Source: Tricholomella constricta
Taxonomy: Eukaryota > Basidiomycota > Agaricomycetes > Agaricales > Lyophyllaceae
DNA length: 64,000 bases
NCBI GenBank assembly: GCA_013368375.1
Contig: JAACJP010000014.1
Coordinates: 124,001 to 188,000 of the forward strand
Reading direction: 5' to 3'
The notes under the pieces were generated by a model. It saw only the letters and a list, made by a program, of their open reading frames with translations, was not told the DNA's origin and did not search any database. Below are positions 57,007 through 64,000 of this stretch, in pieces (positions within the stretch are counted from its first letter, which is position 1; each line of letters opens with the position of its first letter). A program made the translations under genes and the position numbers.

Positions 57007-59601
57007 TTAAGCCTTCTCGACTACATCCATCGCATGGTCATCAGAAGCGTTAGCCTCTGGTAGAAGGACCAGTGGTGCGGATGAACTAGATGGAGCAGAG
57101 GGTGCTGGCGACGTAGTGGATTCGAGAGTTGGGAGCGGAGGACCTTCCATCATAGGTGGTGGCGCAGGCGGGTCAGTGGTATCGTTAAACACCAGATCGC
57201 CGTCGTAGAGTACAGTAGCTTCGCGGTCACGTCCGGTGATGAATTTCATCGACGTGATGTCGTATCCTACAGGGTGTAGGCCGCGAGCGTGCGCAGTGTC
57301 CAGTCCTCGCTCTTTCTCGCAGTCGAGTAGTACGTGGAGTCTAGCGATATCATCGCGGGTCGGCTGTTGCCATCCATCCCATTGAGGAATGGCCGGGGGT
57401 ATCCCGTAACGACATAGCCAAACAAGTCGGTCGTCATCCACATTGTCGTATAGTGTACGATCAATTGTGGTTCCCGTATAATGCGCATCCAAGTAGTGGA
57501 GGCCGTAGGGATAGGCGTGATCAATCCAAGCGACGGGTAGTCGATTGGCTAAAAGCGTACGGATTACGTCCGTTTCGGTTAAGTTGGCGGCATGCTCCTC
57601 AGGAAGAGCTAAGCGACCAAGGCTTGCCGTAGAAGGTAAGTGGTCGGGGATGCGATCCAATGGGTGAATGGCATTCCACGATTCCACCGCTTCTTGATAG
57701 AGGTTCGGTCGAGCAATGATCATGGCGTATAGGCGCATGAATGCGACACGAGATGCGGCTCGGGTAGGGCTTATGGCGCGACCAAGGGCGTACCCGACCA
57801 CAGTGCGGAAGTGGATCGAGAAGTTGTAGTCGATCACTAGACCGCTGTATACGTTGTCTAGGCCTGGCCTTCCGTGGTGTACAATATATTGTCCCCACAC
57901 ATTGAAGTCCAGGGCTTGCGATACCGATGGTATGGGTAAACCCGCACCTCGGGTTCGAGGGTTGCGCGCTGAAGTGGACAATACTCCAGCGGGCGGTGGT
58001 AACACAGGTCGTGTCCACGCAGCGTCATCGCGTATCGATGGTTTGTGAGCCGGATCGAAGTATTCTCGTTGAAGGATAAACTTCATAGTCCGGTCTCTGT
58101 GGGGTTCGGCGTATCGTGAAGCGATACGATAGAAGTCCCAGAGTAGGTAGTGGGCTTCCACACGGTCGGTATCCGTGTTGAAGTTATCGTCACGGAACTG
58201 AACCAGATTGCGGATGTCTCGAGGGGACATAGGGAACCCGCGAGGTGCACACTTGTACAAAGGTGTACCTGTCGCATTGAATGCGGTTTCGTGTTCACGT
58301 TCGTATTCTAGAGCGCGACTAGCGCTCTGAGAGGCAAACACCGTATTACTGTACGGTGACCAGTACAGGCGTCGGTGAAGTAGTCCACCAAACGCGTTGT
58401 GGCGTTCGGGAGTACCATTGATGTGTAGTACGCCAATAGTATCTGGAATGCGTCCGACGAATGTCTCAAAGTTATACTTCAAGCGTTCGTTGGCTTCTCG
58501 GTCTGCAGCAAGGCGGTCACGGCGGACTGAGGCGTTGTGCTTCATTCGTAAGCTACGCTCGTCGGCGGTTTCGCTTGCTGGTTCCTCCTTCAGCGTACCG
58601 ATGGTAGAGGGCTCTACAGTCTCTTGCATCGGTTCATCGGCAGGCGAACTAGCGTCGACCAATCGTACATCGTCGACGGGCATCTGCTCAGGCACCGCAA
58701 AGGCCTGACATATCGTAAGTACAATACGTCCAGCATCAATGTGCGGGGGTACGCCAAGAGGAAAGGGTACCTCAATAGTGGGGATCACTAGAGGTACTTT
58801 GGCGGCGCTCGTGGGCGCAGATCCTATTTCTTGCGCTGGCGCCGTGGACTGCACCGATGTGGGTGCGGTCTGAGGACCCTGCGTCCGACTACGCTTGTCG
58901 GTATAAGGCATCGCGTTCGGCGATGCGGGGCGCTTACGTAGCGCGCGTTGCAGCTCCTCGGTGATGTGGCGTTTAGCCATAGTTTGCTGGTCAACTTCTC
59001 GTTGAAGGCGGTCAATGGTGTCGAGTAGTTGTCCTATCACGACCCTTGCCATTCCATCATGGATAAAGTCGACTACAAAGTCGGGTGCTACTCCGACGGT
59101 CTCGAGGCGGTTGAATATACCGTCTCGAGTATTTCCGTGAGAGTTCGAGGGATTTCCTTCCTTCTCTTCGACGGCTCGTTCACCCCCCTTTGGGCGGTGT
59201 GGTTTGTTACCACCACGCTGTTGTGAGGGGCGTCCCATCTCGACGCTTCTGTTCTTAGCATCAGGCAGCTGTCCAGGCTCGAGTTGCCCTGCTCCATGTC
59301 CATCGACATCCATTGGAGCGTGCAGGCGCTCAACGGCGGGTCCAGGAGCAGGCGTCTCGCCTGTGTTGGAAGGATTCTGTCCTTCGAACGGCTGATAGCT
59401 CGGTACCATTGTTGGCTGGTATGCTATCGATCCAAACGACAGTGGAGACTGTGCTTGGTTTTGCGGTTGTGCAGTTTGTTGTGCATGTTGTACGCGAGGT
59501 GAATTACTCGTAGCGCTGCGGTTATTGCGACCGCGGCGTCCACGCGTTCCTCCCCCTCTTGAGTTTCCTCGAAAACTCATTGATTCTTGTCCAGACGACA
59601 T
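57007..59601 (-). CDS. Extra ORF (ORF3) of the gypsy element, 864 aa, unknown
   Basis: An uninterrupted frame downstream of integrase and upstream of the polypurine tract, on the element's sense strand; its start is 142 bp after the integrase stop. The N-terminus is Gly/Arg-rich (RGNSRGGGTRGRRGRNNR), like RGG-box RNA-binding regions. A coiled-coil-like stretch (LLDTIDRLQREVDQQTMAKR) follows, then a linker, a helical basic segment (RRDRLAADREANERLKYNFE), and a well-structured 400-residue C-terminal part with FGGLLHRRLYWSPYSNTVFA, QALDFNVWGQYIVHHGRPGL and RLYAMIIARPNLYQEAVESW, ending acidic. No signal peptide, membrane helix, zinc knuckle or gag/pol motif is visible, so it is not an envelope protein of the usual kind. 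Function unknown; maintained coding suggests a role in the element's life cycle. Confidence 0.85.
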   Translation of the reverse strand: MSSGQESMSFRGNSRGGGTRGRRGRNNRSATSNSPRVQHAQQTAQPQNQAQSPLSFGSIAYQPTMVPSYQPFEGQNPSNTGETPAPGPAVERLHAPMDVDGHGAGQLEPGQLPDAKNRSVEMGRPSQQRGGNKPHRPKGGERAVEEKEGNPSNSHGNTRDGIFNRLETVGVAPDFVVDFIHDGMARVVIGQLLDTIDRLQREVDQQTMAKRHITEELQRALRKRPASPNAMPYTDKRSRTQGPQTAPTSVQSTAPAQEIGSAPTSAAKVPLVIPTIEVPFPLGVPPHIDAGRIVLTICQAFAVPEQMPVDDVRLVDASSPADEPMQETVEPSTIGTLKEEPASETADERSLRMKHNASVRRDRLAADREANERLKYNFETFVGRIPDTIGVLHINGTPERHNAFGGLLHRRLYWSPYSNTVFASQSASRALEYEREHETAFNATGTPLYKCAPRGFPMSPRDIRNLVQFRDDNFNTDTDRVEAHYLLWDFYRIASRYAEPHRDRTMKFILQREYFDPAHKPSIRDDAAWTRPVLPPPAGVLSTSARNPRTRGAGLPIPSVSQALDFNVWGQYIVHHGRPGLDNVYSGLVIDYNFSIHFRTVVGYALGRAISPTRAASRVAFMRLYAMIIARPNLYQEAVESWNAIHPLDRIPDHLPSTASLGRLALPEEHAANLTETDVIRTLLANRLPVAWIDHAYPYGLHYLDAHYTGTTIDRTLYDNVDDDRLVWLCRYGIPPAIPQWDGWQQPTRDDIARLHVLLDCEKERGLDTAHARGLHPVGYDITSMKFITGRDREATVLYDGDLVFNDTTDPPAPPPMMEGPPLPTLESTTSPAPSAPSSSSAPLVLLPEANASDDHAMDVVEKA

Positions 59602-59658
59602 TAGGTGCGATTTTTAGTGATAGTGGTAGTGCACAAGGGGGCAGAGAGAAAATTTTTC

Positions 59659-59716
59659 GCTCCCCCGATCGGAGCTCCACTCGATCGAAGTGATCGAGTC
59701 CAGCCACGCTGTGGCT
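59659..59716 (-). other. Cluster of three stem-loops between integrase and ORF3
   Basis: Three adjacent inverted repeats lie in the 142-bp spacer: GCTCC/GGAGC at 59659-59675 (5-bp stem), ACTCGATC/GATCGAGT at 59679-59699 (8-bp stem, 5-base loop) and AGCCAC/GTGGCT at 59702-59716 (6-bp stem, 3-base loop). They are palindromic, so they can form in RNA of either strand. They might aid ORF3 translation or RNA processing, which is inference. Confidence 0.6.
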
Positions 59717-59742
59717 GTGAGGCGCACATTGCATGCCACACC

Positions 59743-61230
59743 TCAGCGCAGCTTTGCGAGCTGCGATATACGCTTCACCCCCTGGAGCTCGAGGTATCTA
59801 TCGAGAGCTGCCAGGGATTCGCAGTGCTCACGCGGCTCCCACGTAGTGTCCCCCAGGGACCATCGAACTTGAAATTCAATGGCGCCCTCGGACCACCTAT
59901 GTCCCAGAATCTCCTCGACGAACCACTCGTGGTCGTCTGGTGCACCAAAGTCGTAAGGCTCTGGGTGCGCTCGATTCGGGAACAGTGCGTCCTCCGTAGC
60001 GTAATACGGTCTCAGCACGGACACATGAAACTTCGCGTGTAAGCGGCGCTGCTGAAGCGCGGAAGGCAGTTCCAACGTATAATTTGACGTTTCTGGCTCT
60101 GCCTTCAAGACACGATAAGGCCCCACGAACTTGGGGCACAACTTGCGTGCTCTACCCTTTGGAAGATTTAAGTTCTTCGTAGATAGGTAAACTAAATCAC
60201 CAGTGCTAATCTTAGGATCATCACTCCGGCGTTTATTCGCATTCAGCGCTTGGAATACGCGGGCCTCGATAATAGCATCGTGGGCTTCCGCGAGATTCAA
60301 AAGGGCTTGTTCTGCGAACTGGCGAATACCCCGAGGAATCACATTATCACTGCGAATTTCCTTGATCATGGAGGGCATGTATCCGCTGTTGAGTTCGAAT
60401 GGCGCGTATTTGGTTGTCTCCGATATACTCGCATTAAGTGCGAACTCGGTCATATCTACGCGATCGACCCAGTCTTTCTGGTCGTGGCGCACCACAGTAC
60501 GGAATATTTGTCCGATACTGCGGTTTGCACGCTCAGTCTGTCCATCCGTTTGAGGGTGAAACGATGTGGACATGAGCAGTTTCGATCCAAGGATCTTGTG
60601 AAGTTCTCGCCACCATTTGGAGGTGAACTTCGAGTCCCTATCGCTCACGATGGAACTAGGAAGACCATGCAGACGAACAATCTCGCGCATGTATATCCAG
60701 GACAATTCCGACGCAGTCATGCGCGTATGTACTGGAATTAAATGCACCATGCTCGTCATGCGGCACATAATAACCCACAGGTAATTATAGCCTTTTGATT
60801 CAGGGAACGGGCCTATAAAGTCCGTTCCAATGGAGTCCCATGGTTTAATGGGCACTGGTAGCGAATGTATTTTGCCAGCAGGTTTTTGATTCAAACCCTT
60901 GGCTCGCTGACATGACTCACAAGTTTGACAGAACTTGCGAACTTCTGCGGTAATGGTGGGCCACCAGTACCAGCGTCGGAGGTATTCCGTGGTACGCTGG
61001 GCTCCAAAGTGTCCAACGGACGTATGTGCTTGTTCTATGAGTTGAGTGATCAATTTACGATCACGAGGAACACATAGAACTTCTACGCCGGCTGGATTCG
61101 TTGTCCAAATTAACGCATCTCGGTGTGTAAAATGCGTGAATTCACCGGGTTTGTCCATTATTACCGTGAACAATTTATCGGTTTTGTAACCTTCCGTACT
61201 ACCTCCAGGAATGAAGCATCGCCATTCCAT
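59743..61230 (-). CDS. Gypsy integrase with chromodomain
   Basis: Open frame for the integrase part of pol. The HHCC zinc domain has HTSVGHFG and CESCQRAKG. The DDE core shows SIGTDFIGPFPES (first Asp), VSDRDSKFTS (second Asp) and TDGQTERANRSIGQIFRTVV (Glu). After a GPY-like region (KFVGPYRVLKAEPETSNYTL) comes a C-terminal chromodomain: EWFVEEILGHRWSEGAIEFQ and WSLGDTTWEPREHCESLAAL. It inserts element cDNA, with the chromodomain expected to bind methylated histones. The frame differs from the upstream RT frame: a one-base change near 61200-61215 shifts it, so a complete pol polyprotein is not made without frameshifting. Confidence 0.88.
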   Translation of the reverse strand: MEWRCFIPGGSTEGYKTDKLFTVIMDKPGEFTHFTHRDALIWTTNPAGVEVLCVPRDRKLITQLIEQAHTSVGHFGAQRTTEYLRRWYWWPTITAEVRKFCQTCESCQRAKGLNQKPAGKIHSLPVPIKPWDSIGTDFIGPFPESKGYNYLWVIMCRMTSMVHLIPVHTRMTASELSWIYMREIVRLHGLPSSIVSDRDSKFTSKWWRELHKILGSKLLMSTSFHPQTDGQTERANRSIGQIFRTVVRHDQKDWVDRVDMTEFALNASISETTKYAPFELNSGYMPSMIKEIRSDNVIPRGIRQFAEQALLNLAEAHDAIIEARVFQALNANKRRSDDPKISTGDLVYLSTKNLNLPKGRARKLCPKFVGPYRVLKAEPETSNYTLELPSALQQRRLHAKFHVSVLRPYYATEDALFPNRAHPEPYDFGAPDDHEWFVEEILGHRWSEGAIEFQVRWSLGDTTWEPREHCESLAALDRYLELQGVKRISQLAKLR

Positions 61231-63608
61231 GGGTGTGGGTCTGGACGCAGCGCAGGTGCGGGCTGTTGAAACAATGCCTCGCCCAACGTTTGTTCGCGTT
61301 CTGAAGGAGCCCCATCCGGTTGTTGACCGGTCGAGGATTCAGACTGTACGGTAGGTTGCTGAAACTCTTCCAGGATGGCGGCTTCGATTTCTCGATCCTC
61401 ACGCCGTTCCTGGAGGCGGCGACTACGCCTCACTTCCACGTCCTGCATGGCTCGAATTTCAATAACTCGTTCAGCCACTTCTTGCAGTCGTGAAGGTGGG
61501 AGATCCTCTCCGTCTGGATCTATTCGCGCGTCAGCGCGTACATAGTCGTTGACGCTCTGCACCTCATTAGGTGCGTCTCCTTCAAAGTAGCGGGATAAGC
61601 AATCAGCTACTTTGTTCAATTCTCCTTTTACATATGTAATGTCAAAGGTGAACCGAGACATATAATCGTTCCAGCGTCGTTGACGCGGTGACAGATTTAC
61701 TTGAGTTTTGAAGAACTCTAGCGCTTTATGGTCCGTGATTACATGGATATTGTAACCAACCAGTTTATCTTCCCATTTTAATAGGGCTTCTAGAATCGCA
61801 AGAGTTTCGAGCTCGTGTACAGCATAATTTTGCTGAGCGCTCGTGAACTTCTTTGACATGAACCCAGCGGGCCGACATGTCTGCCAAGTGGGTCCTTGGC
61901 CGTACATGGCTCCGACGCCGGTCTTCGAGGCATCGCATATAAGCCATATAGGGTCTTTATTCTTAACGTCTATAGGCTGTATGACTGGTGTCCTACAACA
62001 TATTTGTTTTATCATTTGAAAACACCGATCATGGATCGGTCTCCAATGAAACGGCAATCCGTTTTGCGTCATGGACATGAGGGGTCCCGTATACGCAGTA
62101 ATATCAGGTAGGAAGTTACCCAAGTAATTTACTAGTCCGACGAACCGCTGAATATCATTATATGATTGCAGTGTTCGCCATTCGCGTATGCGGCTTAGTT
62201 TATCGACATCAGGGTGTATACCGCGATCGTCGATAATGTGTCCAAGGCAATCAACGCGTTCAGCGTATAATTCGCATTTCTTCCATTTCAGATACAAAGA
62301 AGCAGCTCTGAGTCTCTCGAATACTATTCGTAGGTGTTTCTCATGCTCTTCTATCGATTCTGAAAAGATAAAGATATCATCCAGGTAGACATGCATGAAT
62401 CTACCAATCAAGTCTCGAAAGGTTGACGTCATGAGTCTCTGGAATGTGGCAGGTGCGTTGCAGTCACCTATCTGCATTATATTGCTGACATAGGTGCCGG
62501 CGATAGTCGCAAAGGCTGTTTTATGTACATCCTCTGGTCGTATACGCACTTGCTCATAGGCGTCGGTTAGATCAATTTTTGATCTAATCTTCGCCCGTGC
62601 CACATCTTCCCGAATAATTTCTTGATCGGGTAGTGGTGTCACGTCTTTCACGGTGTTATCGTTTCGTTGACGTGCGTCGAGTGCAGTTCGTAGCGAACCA
62701 TCTTTCTTCGGTATGCACAGTAGTGGGGCTGCTTGGCTGACGGACCGTGGCTCCCACCACTTAGCATCCACATAGCGGTTTATCTTCGCGTGGAATTCTT
62801 CTCTCAGCAAATTTGGGCACCGCGGTAAGTGATAGTGATACCGTGCATTCTCATCAATTAAATGAATCTCATGGTTAACTTCCCTCCACGGTGGTAACGT
62901 GTTAGGAGTTCCGTTCACCATATCTTGAAACTCATCATGCCATTGCTGACGTAGGCGGGGATAATCTTCAGTAGTGAGTTTACTCTTGATTTTTGTATTC
63001 CCATCCTTTCGTCGCTTCCCTTCCGCGGTTGGTTTCTCATACCTATCGCGGAGGGCTTGTATCCATTCTTCCGTCTCATCTGGTACTTCCAGTCGTACTT
63101 GCCGTGACTGTGGCGTACTTCCTGTAGTACTACCAGCTATTGTCCCGACGTATACTGACGGTTCGGATATCTCGTCTGGGCGCGCATTGCGATATATCTC
63201 GCCTTGAGGCGCTTGGACTCGCGTATATGCACGCATGGACGCAATTACCTCGTTCCATTCAAATGGCATTCGAGGATCGTACGCCCAATCGACGTGCGGA
63301 TGTGGTACAGGTCGATCCCAAAATGTTCGCTTGGGTTTCTCCTGCGTCACTTGTGGTGACACTTGTGGTTCCGGTAATTTTACCTTCTCCTCAGTGCTAT
63401 CCAAATTATCGATTTGCGAAGATTTGGGTTCTTTGTGCTGCATTTTGTGCGTTTTGGCTTTCTTTTCATACTCGGTTGACCCTTTCTCCCCCTGAAGAGT
63501 ATCTATATACTCTTCCTCGCTCATCAGTAGACATGGCGCGTCCGATGGAAGACTATGCATTTTGTGCACCTCTTCCTCCGGAACGTCTTCTACTGTGACT
63601 CGTGGGAG
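61161..63608 (-). CDS. Gypsy reverse transcriptase and RNase H
   Basis: Continues pol directly after an in-frame TGA at 63609-63611. After an acidic linker comes RT with YRMxxxN-type N-terminal blocks, SKIDLTDAYEQVRIRPEDVH, the catalytic motif FMHVYLDDIFIFSES and YLKWKKCELYAERVDCLGHI. RNase H follows with LICDASKTGVGAMYGQ, NYAVHELETLAILEALLKWE and YNIHVITDHKALEFFKTQ, so the Asp-Glu-Asp set is present. The C-terminal linker ends in a frame change into integrase. Active-site residues are intact, so the lesions look recent. RT copies element RNA to DNA in the particle. Confidence 0.88.
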   Translation of the reverse strand, partial: LPRVTVEDVPEEEVHKMHSLPSDAPCLLMSEEEYIDTLQGEKGSTEYEKKAKTHKMQHKEPKSSQIDNLDSTEEKVKLPEPQVSPQVTQEKPKRTFWDRPVPHPHVDWAYDPRMPFEWNEVIASMRAYTRVQAPQGEIYRNARPDEISEPSVYVGTIAGSTTGSTPQSRQVRLEVPDETEEWIQALRDRYEKPTAEGKRRKDGNTKIKSKLTTEDYPRLRQQWHDEFQDMVNGTPNTLPPWREVNHEIHLIDENARYHYHLPRCPNLLREEFHAKINRYVDAKWWEPRSVSQAAPLLCIPKKDGSLRTALDARQRNDNTVKDVTPLPDQEIIREDVARAKIRSKIDLTDAYEQVRIRPEDVHKTAFATIAGTYVSNIMQIGDCNAPATFQRLMTSTFRDLIGRFMHVYLDDIFIFSESIEEHEKHLRIVFERLRAASLYLKWKKCELYAERVDCLGHIIDDRGIHPDVDKLSRIREWRTLQSYNDIQRFVGLVNYLGNFLPDITAYTGPLMSMTQNGLPFHWRPIHDRCFQMIKQICCRTPVIQPIDVKNKDPIWLICDASKTGVGAMYGQGPTWQTCRPAGFMSKKFTSAQQNYAVHELETLAILEALLKWEDKLVGYNIHVITDHKALEFFKTQVNLSPRQRRWNDYMSRFTFDITYVKGELNKVADCLSRYFEGDAPNEVQSVNDYVRADARIDPDGEDLPPSRLQEVAERVIEIRAMQDVEVRRSRRLQERREDREIEAAILEEFQQPTVQSESSTGQQPDGAPSEREQTLGEALFQQPAPALRPDPHPWNGDASFLEVVRKVTKPINCSR

Positions 63609-64000
63609 TCAATCCCGGGGTTTATCCGTGGTACGATAGCGGCGCATCCGTCCATCAGTATCCCGGAGGTCTACCTTCGTGGCTTCGGTTGATACACCGT
63701 TGACCACAACTGTATTCGTCGCGAAATCAAGTATAACTCCATGCTTTCGCATAAACGGTGTACCGATAATCATATCATATCGGTCAAAGTTTGCTATATC
63801 GACATACAGCAGTTCTTCAGATCCGTGTGTTTTAACTAACGCATCAGACCCAAAGTTCACTGTCGAGCGACTTCCGATCGTTCCCAATTGCAGCGTTATC
63901 GGCGCATCCAACGGGAACACGCGCAATCCCGCTACCTGGGAAAACGCCGGGGTTACGCCCGTAGTTGTACTACCCGAGTCCCATAGCGTCCACGCGTCGT
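63609..64000 (-). CDS. Gypsy aspartic protease, partial at the window edge
   Basis: Open from the right edge to a TGA at 63609-63611. The active site LWDSGSTTTGV is followed by LVKTHGSEELLYVDIANFDR, DMIIGTPFMRKHGVILDFAT and NTVVVNG, a typical retropepsin-like fold (DSG, hydrophobic flap, ILG-type GTPF). The stop separates protease from RT in one and the same frame; the codon could have been CGA before a C-to-T change. Upstream gag of this copy is outside the window. Confidence 0.82.
   Translation of the reverse strand, partial: DAWTLWDSGSTTTGVTPAFSQVAGLRVFPLDAPITLQLGTIGSRSTVNFGSDALVKTHGSEELLYVDIANFDRYDMIIGTPFMRKHGVILDFATNTVVVNGVSTEATKVDLRDTDGRMRRYRTTDKPRD

Larger units (their letters stand above)
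56619..64000 (-). mobile_element. Ty3/gypsy chromovirus, minus-strand copy with extra ORF
   Basis: Read on the minus strand from the right edge: protease (DSGST), RT-RNase H, integrase with C-terminal chromodomain, a 142-bp spacer with stem-loops, an 864-codon extra ORF, a polypurine tract and the 3' LTR at 56854-56619. Gag and the 5' LTR are outside the window. Pol is damaged by one in-frame TGA and one frameshift, while the extra ORF is intact. Chromodomain integrases usually direct insertion to heterochromatin. It abuts the gag-bearing plus copy in opposite orientation. Confidence 0.88.

Noticed and set aside
57007..59601. Reading ORF3 as an envelope gene
   Set aside because: Position fits, but there is no signal peptide, transmembrane anchor or glycoprotein-like Cys pattern.

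Overview
The window looks like nuclear DNA of a mushroom-forming basidiomycete (Agaricomycete). Genes are dense and cut by many short introns, mostly 48-70 nt, with GT-AG ends and CTAAC/CTGAC-like branch sites. The gene families fit: a divergent G-alpha of the expanded mushroom set, a Tht1/Kar5-like karyogamy protein, GH16 and GH51 glycoside hydrolases, a CCCH-RRM-RBR ubiquitin ligase and chromodomain Ty3/gypsy retrotransposons. No rRNA, tRNA or CRISPR array was recognised. Most gene models were spliced by hand from reading-frame continuity and splice signals, with no transcript or homology data.

Layout. 1-9.1 kb: minus-strand genes (an unknown 153-aa protein, a secreted kinase-like protein, a 1224-aa acidic membrane protein, a 79-aa protein) around a gene-poor stretch that holds a candidate 26-aa three-exon micro-gene. 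9.2-14.9 kb: a decayed gene, an alpha-carbonic anhydrase, a GH51 arabinofuranosidase pseudogene that has lost its catalytic core, and a PMP3 proteolipid. 15.8-28.1 kb: minus-strand block of a G-alpha with an altered switch II, a LARP-type La-domain protein, a conserved unknown, a possible mitochondrial protein that I could only partly resolve, and S-adenosylhomocysteinase. 29.6-38.8 kb: a coiled-coil unknown, a tandem pair of GTT1-like glutathione transferases, the Tht1/Kar5-like gene and a metallo-beta-lactamase-fold pseudogene. 39.0-51.0 kb: the RBR ligase, a low-complexity unknown, a thiol methyltransferase-like gene, a GPI-type GH16 glucanase, ATP synthase subunit k and a DEDEWNW-tailed coiled-coil protein.

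51.4 kb to the right edge is a nest of LTR retrotransposons. A degenerate copia element is interrupted by a plus-strand Ty3/gypsy copy (LTR plus gag), which is abutted by a minus-strand copy of the same family. That minus copy carries protease, RT-RNase H, integrase-chromodomain and, between integrase and 3' LTR, a large intact extra ORF of unknown function.

Functional links are modest. SAH1 removes the S-adenosylhomocysteine made by methyltransferases such as the one at 45.2 kb. The two GSTs are a local duplication. The most unusual items are the retroelement extra ORF with three stem-loops before it, the G-alpha lacking the catalytic switch II glutamine, the CCCH-RRM-RBR ligase, and several very tightly spaced same-strand gene pairs.
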